The notes under the pieces: generated by a model
What the model was told of the DNA's origin: nothing
What the model saw: only the letters and a program-made list of their open reading frames with translations
Database searches by the model: none
DNA from: Acidobacteriota bacterium
Lineage (GTDB): Bacteria; Acidobacteriota; Blastocatellia; RBC074
Length of the DNA: 14,577 nt
Assembly (NCBI GenBank): GCA_022614735.1
Contig: JAKEHZ010000038.1
Location: forward strand, 1-14,577
Direction: 5' to 3'
Shown: piece after piece, positions 7,539-14,477 of the stretch
How positions within the stretch are numbered: position 1 is the stretch's first letter
Layout of the letters: the number at the start of each line of letters is the position of its first letter
Position numbers and translations under genes: made by a program

Positions 7539-8038
7539 TAATATCCCTTTATCGGAAAGTCCTTTCGCAACGGATAGCCTTCATAATCTGCCGGCATCAA
7601 GATCCGTCGCAGATCAGGATGACCATCGAAAGTCACACCGAACATGTCATAAACCTCGCGCTCCAGCCAGTTCGACGCCTTCCAGATACTCCACATTGTC
7701 GGCAGATGTGCATCATCTTCCTCAAGGAAGACTTTGATGCGGAGGCGGTGGTTGTACTCGAGCGAGTAGAGTTGGTAGGCGACGGCAAAACGCGGTGAAG
7801 CGAATTCTCCCAGATCGACACCGCCGATATCACTGAGGTAATCGAAGCACAGGCTGGGCTCATCACGAAGAAAAGTCATCAACTCAACCAAACCCTCACG
7901 TTTGGCAACAATTGTGACCTCACTGACGGCCTCGATGATCTCTTGAACTGTCTCAGCAAATTTATTACGGATTAAAGAGACATCCGCATAGCGAGGGAGC
8001 GGTTTGACGCCAGGCGTCTTTTCTAAGGTTTCGGACAT
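7538..8038 (-). CDS. nuoC: NADH-quinone oxidoreductase subunit C
   Basis: This is the 30-kDa-type subunit of the complex I connecting module, which packs against NuoD and has no cofactor. The 166-residue protein ends with the family signature NWLEREVYDMFGVTFDGHPD and LRRILMPADYEGYPLRKDFP, about residues 120-162. It is a separate gene here, not fused to nuoD as in E. coli. The ATG at 8038 has no recognisable Shine-Dalgarno. The stop codon shares a base with the heptamer inverted repeat that fills the gap to nuoD. Confidence 0.95.
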   Translation of the reverse strand: MSETLEKTPGVKPLPRYADVSLIRNKFAETVQEIIEAVSEVTIVAKREGLVELMTFLRDEPSLCFDYLSDIGGVDLGEFASPRFAVAYQLYSLEYNHRLRIKVFLEEDDAHLPTMWSIWKASNWLEREVYDMFGVTFDGHPDLRRILMPADYEGYPLRKDFPIKGY

Positions 8039-8074
8039 TGTATTTAAGGGTCGAGAGATTTCATTGAAAATTTG

Positions 8075-8578
8075 TCAGGCGACTTTTTCTTTCTCTGCCG
8101 TGAAGACCTTCTCTCGCTCAATCTTCTCCTGGAGTTTCATAATCGCCCAGATCAATCCTTCCGGACGCGGCGGACAGCCGGGCACGAAGACATCAACAGG
8201 CACTACTTTATCCACACCCTGGACGATGGCATAGTTGTTGAACACGCCGCCGGCCGATGCGCAGACGCCCATCGAGATCACCCACTTTGGCTCAGGCATC
8301 TGGTCATAAATGCGGCGCAAGACGGGCGCCATCTTGATCGAAACGCGACCTGCCACAATCATCACATCAGCCTGACGCGGACTGGCGCGAAAGACCTCTG
8401 CGCCGAAGCGCGCCAGATCGTGACGCGGATCCGTCACCGCCATCATTTCAATTGCGCAGCAGGCTAATCCGAAGGTCGCCGGCCAGATTGAAGACTTACG
8501 GGCCCAATTGACCAATGCATCCAGCTGTGTAGTTAGCACTTCAGGTAGAACTTCGCCAAGTTTATTTTCTATACCCAT
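8075..8578 (-). CDS. nuoB: NADH-quinone oxidoreductase subunit B
   Basis: This subunit carries cluster N2, the last iron-sulfur cluster before quinone. The 167 residues include adjacent Cys40-Cys41 in GLACCAIEMM, Cys106 in GVCASAGG, and Cys135 in VPGCPPRPE, which together are the N2 ligand set. The frame can be extended to a TTG at 8590. The ATG at 8578 (MGIENKLGEVL) is preferred because TGAGGT lies 6 nt before it. Beyond the family core there is only a short Lys/Glu-rich tail. It is 36 bp from nuoA and 36 bp from nuoC. Confidence 0.96.
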   Translation of the reverse strand: MGIENKLGEVLPEVLTTQLDALVNWARKSSIWPATFGLACCAIEMMAVTDPRHDLARFGAEVFRASPRQADVMIVAGRVSIKMAPVLRRIYDQMPEPKWVISMGVCASAGGVFNNYAIVQGVDKVVPVDVFVPGCPPRPEGLIWAIMKLQEKIEREKVFTAEKEKVA

Positions 8579-8583
8579 CGAGA

Positions 8584-8589
8584 ACCTCA
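8584..8589 (-). promoter_or_regulatory. Ribosome binding site that fixes the nuoB start
   Basis: On the minus strand this reads TGAGGT, ending 5-6 nt before the ATG at 8578. It is among the clearest Shine-Dalgarno sequences of the nuo operon and rules against the upstream TTG at 8590, which lies on the far side of this motif. Confidence 0.65.
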
Positions 8590-8614
8590 AATGCGAATTG
8601 CCGATTTGATGACT

Positions 8615-8986
8615 CTAGTTGCGGTTCCACTCGAAGATCCCTTTCTTCCAAACGTAGATATAACCGACCAGCAGAACGGCGATAAAGATCATCATCTCAA
8701 AGAAGACGAACGGGCGGGAGATTTGAATCAAGTTTTTGAAGACGACGGCCCAGGGGTAAAGGAAGATAGCCTCAATGTCGAAGAGGATGAAAAGCATCGC
8801 CACCAGATAGAACTTGACCGAAAACCGTTGGTGCGCCGAACCTACAGGATCCATCCCGCACTCATATGGCATCAGTTTGGCACGCGTGTTCTTATGCTTG
8901 CCGATAAAGTAAGCAAGAATGATGTTGGTCACCGCAAATCCGGTGATGAAGATGAACATAATGAGAATAGGCAGGTACTCTTTCAT
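8615..8986 (-). CDS. nuoA: NADH-quinone oxidoreductase subunit A
   Basis: This small membrane subunit (ND3 homologue) lies at the junction of the two arms of complex I, close to NuoH. It has 123 residues and three hydrophobic helices (about 5-28, 59-83 and 92-113). The loop after helix 1 contains KLMPYECGMDP with Cys43, the conserved ND3-loop cysteine, and helix 2 begins FYLVAMLFILFDIEAIFLYPW with the conserved acidic pair Asp70 and Glu72. It is the first gene of the operon. Upstream there is only weak Shine-Dalgarno-like sequence (GAGTGAGATC) and a leader of about 140 nt back to a candidate promoter. Confidence 0.96.
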   Translation of the reverse strand: MKEYLPILIMFIFITGFAVTNIILAYFIGKHKNTRAKLMPYECGMDPVGSAHQRFSVKFYLVAMLFILFDIEAIFLYPWAVVFKNLIQISRPFVFFEMMIFIAVLLVGYIYVWKKGIFEWNRN

Positions 8987-9124
8987 CCAGATCTCACTCT
9001 TTGTCTTAACTTCAACATTCGATTGGTATTTTGCCCCAACTCGGCATCCGATTCTTCTCCCTCAGATCATCTTTGCTGAAACCTCTTAATCGATTTGTTG
9101 GGTGCCGCAGGGGATCTTCATCCT

Positions 9125-9137
9125 AGATTGAGAATCT
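9125..9137. repeat. Small inverted repeat at the candidate nuo transcription start
   Basis: The sequence agatt-gag-aatct is a 5-bp inverted repeat with a 3-base spacer. It overlaps the predicted -10 box and start region of the nuo promoter. It could be an operator half-site pair or chance. Confidence 0.25.
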
Positions 9138-9162
9138 TAGTACAATCTCCCTGCCCTTGCAA
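9134..9162 (-). promoter_or_regulatory. Candidate promoter of the nuo operon
   Basis: On the minus strand, TTGCAA (9162-9157) is followed after 17 bp by TAAGAT (9139-9134). Each matches the sigma-70 consensus at 4 of 6 positions with ideal spacing. Transcription would start near 9127 and give nuoA a leader of about 140 nt. The same TTGCAA -35 with 17-bp spacing appears before the tRNA cluster. The call rests on pattern only. Confidence 0.4.
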
Positions 9163-9280
9163 GAAAAGCTTGTTACGCATAAAACTATGGGTGAGATTAA
9201 AAATGAGACTGTCTGTAGAGGCCAATTCTTGCGAAACTGCCGAAGCCGGTAGTATCGCCCACTGACAGAAAAATGAATGG

Positions 9281-9643
9281 ATGCAGAATATGATTTTGGT
9301 CCTTTTAGATAATCTATTTTTTAGCGCCAAGATTAACCAGGCTGCTGAACAGTCAGGGTTAAAGGTAAAATATTCGAAGAGAGCAGATGAGGCTTTTGAC
9401 CTGGCTCGTGCCGAAGTACCGTCTTTAATAATTCTTGATCTGGACGCCGCCAAATGCTCACCCTTTGATTTAATCAAGAGAGTGAAAGCTGATGAGGAGA
9501 TGAAAGCGATTCCAACGCTGGGTTTTTTCTCGCATGTCAACACCGGCGTCCAGCAACAAGCCCGGGAAGCGGGGTGTGATCGCGTGCTCGCACGTTCTGT
9601 TTTTGACCGCAACCTCCCCGCTATCCTTAGTCAAATTTCCTGA
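9281..9643 (+). CDS. Stand-alone degenerate receiver (response-regulator-like) domain protein
   Basis: The 120-residue protein has the alternating beta/alpha pattern of a CheY-type receiver: ILVLLDN (beta-1), SLIILDLDAA (beta-3), IPTLGFFSH (beta-4) and CDRVLARS (beta-5). The Asp of beta-3 (Asp53) aligns with the phosphorylation site and Ser84 with the conserved Ser/Thr. The acidic pair after beta-1 is reduced to LLDN, and the invariant Lys after beta-5 is replaced (Arg105 region). It may therefore be a pseudo-receiver that does not switch by normal phosphorylation. There is no output domain and no neighbouring kinase. It is divergent from nuoA. The in-frame ATG at 9290 is a possible start; neither has a good Shine-Dalgarno. 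A specific target cannot be assigned. Confidence 0.75.
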   Translation: MQNMILVLLDNLFFSAKINQAAEQSGLKVKYSKRADEAFDLARAEVPSLIILDLDAAKCSPFDLIKRVKADEEMKAIPTLGFFSHVNTGVQQQAREAGCDRVLARSVFDRNLPAILSQIS

Positions 9644-9680
9644 ATAAACCTATCGATACCGGGCACACATGAGGCGTGGC

Positions 9681-9710
9681 TTGACACTCTTTCCTTGACG
9701 ATGGTACTTT
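9681..9710 (+). promoter_or_regulatory. Weak candidate promoter upstream of hrcA
   Basis: A perfect TTGACA at 9681-9686 is followed after 18 bp by TACTTT at 9705-9710, a poor -10. It lies about 85 bp before the hrcA ATG. No complete CIRCE operator (TTAGCACTC, 9-base spacer, GAGTGCTAA) is present in the 152-bp gap 9644-9795, although TTGACACTC at 9681-9689 resembles one half of it. A 6-bp inverted repeat (atccgc 9734-9739, gcggat 9757-9762) lies between this site and hrcA. Confidence 0.25.
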
Positions 9711-9795
9711 CGTCGTGAAGTTTAGGTTGTGATATCCGCCGTCCACCTTGTCCAGAGCGGATCTTATGGTTCGCATCCCTGAAGAATGATTAAGA

Positions 9796-10896
9796 ATGAT
9801 CAGAAAGAGCGTGGAGACACTAGATGAGCGCTGCCGAGAGATGCTGGCGCTTCTAATTAAAACGCACATCGCCACTGGCGAGCCGGTCGGATCACGCGTC
9901 ATCTCCAAACTCACTTCTGAAGGTCTCTCACCTGCCACAGTCCGCAATATCATTGTAGATTTGGAGGAGGCAGGATATTTGGAACAGCCTCATACTTCTG
10001 CCGGCCGTGTCCCCAGCCACAAAGGCTATCGCTTCTATGTCGACCATATACTCGAGCAAACTCAACTATCGGAGTCAGACGAAACCGTTATCCAGCTTGG
10101 GATGTTGGGCGCCCTGTGGCCAAATGCCGACCAATTAATGTCCCGGGCTTCACACCTGCTCTCAAGCCTTTCGGAAAGCGTCGGTATTGTAATTTTACCG
10201 AGCATTGCGCACGACATTATTAAACATATCGATTTCGTGCGACTGAGTGACGGGCGGATCCTCGTCATCACTGTTTCACGCGCGGGAATTGTCCAGGATC
10301 GACTGGTGCGAATCGACGAGGACCTGACTCAGGATGAATTGAATTGGACCGCAAACTATGTCAATGCAAACTTCAGCGGCATGAGTCTGTTCGCGATCCG
10401 CACGGAGTTGTTGAAGCGCCTTTCTGAAGAGAAAGCCCTTTATGACCGTCTCTTACAGAATGCAGCGATGCTCTGCGAACGCGGTCTGAGCGAGACCGAA
10501 CAGGCAGGCGCTGATGTCTTTGTCGAAGGCGCCTCGAATATCGTAACCAACCCGGACTTCGCCGATACCGAACGAATGCGCGAGTTACTTCGAATCTTCG
10601 AAGAGAAGAGCCGGCTCATCAAGATACTCAATGAATGCGTGGGCATGGCAACTGGGCATACTGTCACAATTCGTATCGGCCAGGAAAACAGTCTGCCGAG
10701 CCTGCATGGGTGTTCGGTGATAACATCTTATTACAGTTGTGGTGATCAAGTTATAGGTAATCTTGGCATTGTTGGCCCGGTCAGGATGGAATATGCGCGC
10801 ACGATCGGCGTGGTAAATTATGTGGCGCGTCTGCTCGAGAAAGCTCTGGCAGATGCCCCGGCTGGCCCAACTACCCCAATCCGAAGCGAGGTATAA
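9796..10896 (+). CDS. hrcA: Heat-inducible transcription repressor HrcA
   Basis: HrcA represses chaperone genes by binding CIRCE operators, with its activity tuned by GroEL. The 366-residue protein starts with a winged-helix DNA-binding domain (about 1-80) containing TGEPVGS at 27-33, SPATVRN at 45-51 and HTSAGRVPSHKGYRFYVD from 66. A GAF-like domain follows with an inserted dimerisation region, ending in the conserved NLGIVGPVRMEYARTIGVVNYV-like segment near residues 315-336. Length and order are typical. The ATG at 9796 begins just before the conserved helices; Shine-Dalgarno sequence is weak. It is 6 bp from dnaJ and probably co-transcribed. grpE and dnaK, often found between these two, are not here. 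Confidence 0.96.
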   Translation: MIRKSVETLDERCREMLALLIKTHIATGEPVGSRVISKLTSEGLSPATVRNIIVDLEEAGYLEQPHTSAGRVPSHKGYRFYVDHILEQTQLSESDETVIQLGMLGALWPNADQLMSRASHLLSSLSESVGIVILPSIAHDIIKHIDFVRLSDGRILVITVSRAGIVQDRLVRIDEDLTQDELNWTANYVNANFSGMSLFAIRTELLKRLSEEKALYDRLLQNAAMLCERGLSETEQAGADVFVEGASNIVTNPDFADTERMRELLRIFEEKSRLIKILNECVGMATGHTVTIRIGQENSLPSLHGCSVITSYYSCGDQVIGNLGIVGPVRMEYARTIGVVNYVARLLEKALADAPAGPTTPIRSEV

Positions 10897-10902
10897 GAGT
10901 CG

Positions 10903-12018
10903 TTGAGCAAGCGTGACTATTACGAAGTTTTAGGTGTCCGGCGTAATGCGGCTGATCAGGAACTGAAGAGTGCATACCGCAAACTGGCTCTACAACATCA
11001 CCCGGACCGCAATCCGGGAGACAAGCAGTCAGAAGAAAAGTTCAAAGAGATCAATGAAGCATACGCTGTCTTGTCCAATCCCGAAAACCGCGCGCGTTAT
11101 GACCGGTACGGTCACGCCGGAATCGGGTCCTCAGCATCTTCAGGTGCATGGGGCGCGCCAGATTTTGGAGGCTTCGAGGATATCCTCGGCGATCTCTTCA
11201 GCGATATTTTCGGCGGCGGTCGCACCTCACGTCGTGGCGGACCGCAACGCGGCCCCGACCTGCGCTACGATCTGGAAATCACACTCGAACAAGCTGCCGC
11301 CGGCTACAAAACACAGATCAATATTCCACGTCTCGAGAATTGTCAGACCTGTAAAGGATCGGGCGCCGCACCGGGAACATCGCCCACCACATGTAGTGTG
11401 TGCGGTGGAGTCGGCCAGGTCCGATTTCAGCAGGGCTTCTTCTCAGTCAGCCGAACCTGCCATCAATGCCGTGGCACAGGCCGGATGATTACCAGTTACT
11501 GCAAAACCTGCAACGGTCAGGGCCGCATTGAGAAAGATAATCACATAGAGATCAAAATTCCGGCGGGTGTTGATACCGGCGCTCGTTTGCGGCTGGCAGG
11601 CGAAGGCGAGGCCGGAGCAAATGGCGGGTCCCACGGTGATCTATACGTCGTTATCCACGTCAAGGAGCATGAGCTTTTTGAACGTCAGGGCAATAACCTC
11701 TACGTCAATGTCCCAGTCACCTTCTCACAGGCTGCGCTGGGAGCAGAGATCAAAGTCCCGACACTCGATGGCGAAGATATGTTGACCATCCCCGAAGGCA
11801 CACAGACCGGTTCTATCTTCAGAGTAAAAGGCAAGGGTATCGTCTCGCTTCAGGGACAAGGACGCGGCGATCTATTTGTCGTTACCACCATTGTCACCCC
11901 GACAAGACTGACCCGCGAACAGAAACGTCTGCTCGAACAATTCTCCGTTATCGAAGAGAAACAGAATGCAGGTACTGCCCGGCGGTTCGGTAATAAGGTC
12001 AAAGATATTTTTGGTTAA
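10903..12018 (+). CDS. dnaJ: Chaperone protein DnaJ (Hsp40)
   Basis: DnaJ delivers unfolded clients to DnaK and stimulates its ATPase. This 371-residue protein has the full type I layout: J domain at about 4-70 with the catalytic HPD at 33-35; a Gly/Phe-rich linker at about 73-117; a zinc-binding domain with four CxxCxGxG repeats (Cys147/150, 164/167, 186/189, 200/203); then the C-terminal substrate-binding domains. Translation appears to start at TTG (10903), because the codons that follow, SKRDYYEVLGV, are the usual N-terminus and no ATG lies nearby. It is 6 bp after hrcA. A repeat hairpin starts 2 bases after its stop codon. Confidence 0.96.
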   Translation: MSKRDYYEVLGVRRNAADQELKSAYRKLALQHHPDRNPGDKQSEEKFKEINEAYAVLSNPENRARYDRYGHAGIGSSASSGAWGAPDFGGFEDILGDLFSDIFGGGRTSRRGGPQRGPDLRYDLEITLEQAAAGYKTQINIPRLENCQTCKGSGAAPGTSPTTCSVCGGVGQVRFQQGFFSVSRTCHQCRGTGRMITSYCKTCNGQGRIEKDNHIEIKIPAGVDTGARLRLAGEGEAGANGGSHGDLYVVIHVKEHELFERQGNNLYVNVPVTFSQAALGAEIKVPTLDGEDMLTIPEGTQTGSIFRVKGKGIVSLQGQGRGDLFVVTTIVTPTRLTREQKRLLEQFSVIEEKQNAGTARRFGNKVKDIFG

Positions 12019-12020
12019 CT

Positions 12021-12116
12021 TAAGAGTTTCAACACAAAGGGTCAAAGGCGGATAAATGCTTGATTTATTTCTTCTTTGACCCTTTGATCCTTTGATCCTT
12101 TGTGTTGAAACTCTTA
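12021..12116. repeat. Inverted repeat with octamer expansion after dnaJ
   Basis: Bases 12021-12040 are the perfect reverse complement of 12097-12116 (20 bp). Inside, 12035-12047 is also the perfect reverse complement of 12074-12086 (13 bp). The right arm contains extra tandem copies of an 8-base unit (ctttgatc, with variant ctttgacc) between 12074 and 12100 that the left arm lacks, as though one arm had expanded by slippage. The element begins 2 bases after the dnaJ stop. It could act as an RNA hairpin in the dnaJ 3' region, but no T-run follows, so a standard intrinsic terminator is not supported. Confidence 0.85.
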
Positions 12117-12253
12117 GCCGGAAGGTGAAACTTGCCGAATTTTTCGTTTGTTTCCTATTCTCTCCTGCCCCCACCAATTCTTCATCTTGCGTCACGGCCA
12201 TATTTGTTGTAGCTTGGCGCCTCGCTACTAGATCTTGTGGTATTGGTCTTTTA

Positions 12254-13312
12254 ATGGCAAAGAATCTCAAATCGATATTGATCCTTGCAATTGGGCTTGG
12301 GTTAGCCTACTGGTTTGTCAGTCGCCTGGACTGGCATAGCGTTGGGGTATATTTGCTCAACGCAAAAATCTGGCCGCTGGTCCTGGCGGCAGTCCTGGTA
12401 AATCTCACGATGCTGGCTAGAAGCCTGCGCTGGCAGGCATTCCTCGCACCAATCAAGCCAGTGGGCCTCGGAAATTTATTCGCAGCGACCTCGATCGGAT
12501 TCGGCGCACTGTTTGTCATCGGCCGTGCCGGCTCCGAGATTATCAGACCGACCGTGCTCAGCTTGCGAGAACGACTGCAACCGAGCGCAACCATCGCCAC
12601 AATTCTGATCGAGCGTATCTACGATAGCTCAACGGTAGGCTTGCTTTTCTCTTTAAATTTGATCTTTTTCGAGTTGCCGGCTGACCGCGCTCAGGCCTGG
12701 GAGGGCCTCGGCGGAACCCGCACTGTCGGATTAAGTCTCACATTCGGATTGCTTTTTGGACTTGCAGTCCTTGTCATGTTGCGATTAAAAGCAGAATTAA
12801 TAATAAGATGGGTGGAACGTGTCACAAACCGGCTCCCAAAGAAACTCACTTTGCCGCTTCTGAACTTTGTTCGCCATTTGGCCGAAGGATTATCGGTCCT
12901 GCTGAATTTACGCAAATTGCTTGTAACCATTTTTTATACAGCCTGTGTCTGGGTATTAGTGTCGGTGGCAACCTGGCTGGCCCTCTTTGCCTTCGGGGTA
13001 AATTTCTCTCCAAGTCAAATCATTTTTACGCTGGGTTTTGGACTGATCGGCTCGATAGTGCCGACGCCGGGAGGATCGGCGGGGGCTTTTCACGCGGCCG
13101 CAGCCAAGGCCTTTGAGTTTTTAGGACTTGAATCAAACCTTGCTGCAAGCATCGCAATTGTCTATCACCTGATCGCCTTCGGACCGCCCTTTCTTCTCGG
13201 CCTTTATTATTTGGTTCGTGAAGATATCAGCTTTGGCCAGGTGCGTGAAATGATAGCCAGTGAAGGCGAAACAAGCGAGCTAAAAAAACAAAAAGCGGGT
13301 ATATCGAGTTAA
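12254..13312 (+). CDS. Flippase-like membrane protein (lysylphosphatidylglycerol synthase TM-region / UPF0104 family)
   Basis: This is a polytopic inner-membrane protein of 352 residues with about seven to eight hydrophobic segments. Family-like motifs are visible: Arg56-x-x-Arg59-Trp60 (RSLRWQAFL), GRAGSEIIRP at 90-99, Glu120-Arg121 with Asp124 (ERIYD), and the late glycine loop PTPGGSAGAFHA at 270-281. Relatives include the flippase part of MprF and proteins thought to move lipid-linked substrates. The catalytic aminoacyl-transferase domain of MprF is absent. Substrate is unknown. The frame extends back to TTG 12092, but that would start inside a repeat. The ATG at 12254 (MAKNLKSILILAIGL) leads directly into the first membrane helix and is preferred. 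nrdR follows after 22 bp. No convincing promoter was found in 12117-12253. Confidence 0.82.
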   Translation: MAKNLKSILILAIGLGLAYWFVSRLDWHSVGVYLLNAKIWPLVLAAVLVNLTMLARSLRWQAFLAPIKPVGLGNLFAATSIGFGALFVIGRAGSEIIRPTVLSLRERLQPSATIATILIERIYDSSTVGLLFSLNLIFFELPADRAQAWEGLGGTRTVGLSLTFGLLFGLAVLVMLRLKAELIIRWVERVTNRLPKKLTLPLLNFVRHLAEGLSVLLNLRKLLVTIFYTACVWVLVSVATWLALFAFGVNFSPSQIIFTLGFGLIGSIVPTPGGSAGAFHAAAAKAFEFLGLESNLAASIAIVYHLIAFGPPFLLGLYYLVREDISFGQVREMIASEGETSELKKQKAGISS

Positions 13313-13320
13313 GAATTTTT

Positions 13321-13325
13321 GGAGG
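13321..13325 (+). promoter_or_regulatory. Ribosome binding site of nrdR
   Basis: GGAGG lies 9 nt before the nrdR ATG at 13335. It is the strongest Shine-Dalgarno match in the window and shows that this organism does use the signal, which makes its absence before nuoD and nuoE more notable. Confidence 0.75.
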
Positions 13326-13334
13326 AATTAGCCG

Positions 13335-13793
13335 ATGAAATGCCCCTTCTGTGGACATATGGAAGATAAAGTCGTCGATTCACGCGAATCACGCGAAGGA
13401 GATTCAATCCGCCGGCGTCGCGAATGTCTAAAATGCGAGCGGCGCTTTACAAGTTATGAGCGGATCGATGAGATTCCGTATATGGTCATCAAGAAGGATG
13501 GACGCCGTGAGTCTTTTAACCGCGACAAGGTCATGGCAGGACTCTTACGCGCATGTGAAAAACGACCGGTCTCTACCGTCAAACTCGAAGCGATAGTCAA
13601 TGCGGTTGAAGCATATGTGCAAACATCTCCCGAGCGTGAACGGGCCACATCGAAGATCGGTGAGATGATCATGCGCCGATTGAAAGAACTCGATAAAGTC
13701 GCCTATGTCCGCTTCGCTTCTGTCTATCTTGAATTTCAAGATGTCTCTGAGTTTATGGACGAGTTGAAAGGCTTAATCCGCTTACGCAAATGA
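13335..13793 (+). CDS. nrdR: Transcriptional repressor NrdR
   Basis: NrdR represses ribonucleotide reductase genes when dATP is abundant, by binding NrdR boxes. The 152-residue protein has an N-terminal zinc ribbon with Cys3, Cys6, Cys31 and Cys34 (MKCPFCG...CLKCERRFTSYERID) and an ATP-cone domain at about 48-138 (VIKKDGRRESFNRDKVMAGL onward), which senses dATP/ATP. Length and layout are normal for the family. It follows the flippase-like gene by 22 bp and has a strong GGAGG. No nrd genes are in the window, so its targets lie elsewhere. Confidence 0.97.
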   Translation: MKCPFCGHMEDKVVDSRESREGDSIRRRRECLKCERRFTSYERIDEIPYMVIKKDGRRESFNRDKVMAGLLRACEKRPVSTVKLEAIVNAVEAYVQTSPERERATSKIGEMIMRRLKELDKVAYVRFASVYLEFQDVSEFMDELKGLIRLRK

Positions 13794-13842
13794 GCCGGTT
13801 CAAATAATTTGACTTAACATCAACGAAAGCAAGAAGCATCCC

Positions 13843-13871
13843 TTGCAAATTACTTATCACGTTGCTAGTAT
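13843..13871 (+). promoter_or_regulatory. Candidate promoter of the tRNA-tuf cluster
   Basis: TTGCAA at 13843-13848 is followed after 17 bp by TAGTAT at 13866-13871. Transcription would start near 13878, about 45 bp before the first tRNA. Both boxes match the sigma-70 consensus at 4 of 6 positions, and the -35 is identical to that of the candidate nuo promoter. Confidence 0.45.
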
Positions 13872-13923
13872 GCAAGTTTTGACGGCAATGATCTTTGTAA
13901 GACCATCTTCATTATGCCGTTAT

Positions 13924-13996
13924 GCCGGTGTAGCTCAGTTGGTAGAGCGGCGGTTTTGTAAACCGCATGTCGGGGGTTCGAGTCCCTTCACCGGCT
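13924..13996 (+). tRNA. tRNA-Thr (anticodon TGT)
   Basis: A full cloverleaf can be drawn. Acceptor arms GCCGGTG (13924-13930) and CACCGGC (13989-13995) pair perfectly. The D-arm is GCTC/GAGC. The anticodon stem GCGGT/ACCGC encloses the loop TTTGTAA with anticodon TGT at 13957-13959. The T-arm contains GGTTCGAGTCC. It reads ACA codons. CCA is not encoded (CTC follows), so it must be added after transcription. It corresponds in position to E. coli thrU. Confidence 0.97.
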
Positions 13997-14000
13997 CTCT

Positions 14001-14055
14001 CTCAAAATTTCAATTTGAGATTTGAGATCTGAGATTTGAGATTTGAGATTTGAAA
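14001..14055. repeat. tttgaga heptamer array between tRNA-Thr and tRNA-Tyr
   Basis: Six consecutive 7-bp units occupy 14014-14055: tttgaga, tttgaga, tctgaga, tttgaga, tttgaga, tttgaaa. The preceding bases 14001-14009 (ctcaaaatt) can fold back on the first unit as a short imperfect stem. Unlike the next spacer there is no long opposing arm, so this looks like a half-element or a one-sided array. It ends 3 bases before tRNA-Tyr. Confidence 0.85.
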
Positions 14056-14058
14056 TGC

Positions 14059-14145
<87 letters not shown>

Positions 14146-14255
14146 TTTTGATTGCGGATTGCGGATTGCGGATTGCGGATTTGAAAAGAACCAGTACCTA
14201 AATTGCTGAGATCTCTTCAAATCCGCAATCCGCAATCCGCAATCCGCAATCAAAA
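14146..14255. repeat. gattgcg-heptamer inverted repeat with 40-bp perfect arms, between tRNA-Tyr and tRNA-Gly
   Basis: Bases 14146-14185 and 14216-14255 are perfect reverse complements. Each arm is tttt, four tandem gattgcg units, then gatttgaa (or its complement). The loop is 30 bases (14186-14215). The element fills the spacer almost completely, leaving 1 base after tRNA-Tyr and 2 bases before tRNA-Gly. Both arms have exactly four units, so they have stayed matched. The same heptamer is found between nuoC and nuoD. In the tRNA precursor it would form a long hairpin, possibly influencing processing. Confidence 0.94.
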
Positions 14256-14257
14256 GG

Positions 14258-14332
<75 letters not shown>

Positions 14333-14336
14333 AGAT

Positions 14337-14368
14337 GATCTCAAATTTCAAATCTCAAATTTGAGATC
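14337..14368. repeat. Palindromic tttgaga-family repeat between tRNA-Gly and tRNA-Thr
   Basis: gatctcaaattt at 14337-14348 is the perfect reverse complement of aaatttgagatc at 14357-14368, with an 8-base loop (caaatctc). The unit is the same tttgaga/tctcaaa family as in the spacer before tRNA-Tyr, but compact and symmetrical. It starts 4 bases after tRNA-Gly CCA. Confidence 0.85.
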
Positions 14369-14375
14369 TTCTTAG

Positions 14376-14453
<78 letters not shown>

Positions 14454-14477
14454 TCCTTGTGGATTGAGACGAAACTT

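Noticed and set aside
9118..9612. 164-codon minus-strand frame opposite the receiver-like gene
   Set aside because: It has no recognisable fold, is compositionally like a shadow frame, and would overlap the candidate nuo promoter. The plus-strand frame has a coherent receiver pattern.
9681..9700. CIRCE operator before hrcA
   Set aside because: Only TTGACACTC resembles one half-site; the expected GAGTGCTAA partner after 9 bases is absent.
12092..12253. Upstream extension of the flippase-like protein from a TTG
   Set aside because: The extension begins inside the inverted repeat after dnaJ and has no family-like sequence. The ATG at 12254 starts directly before the first membrane helix.
13843..14025. 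60-codon plus-strand frame containing AGVAQLVERRFCKPHVGG
   Set aside because: It is the translation of tRNA-Thr(TGT) and its flanks, a common spurious protein in annotations. The cloverleaf explains the sequence.
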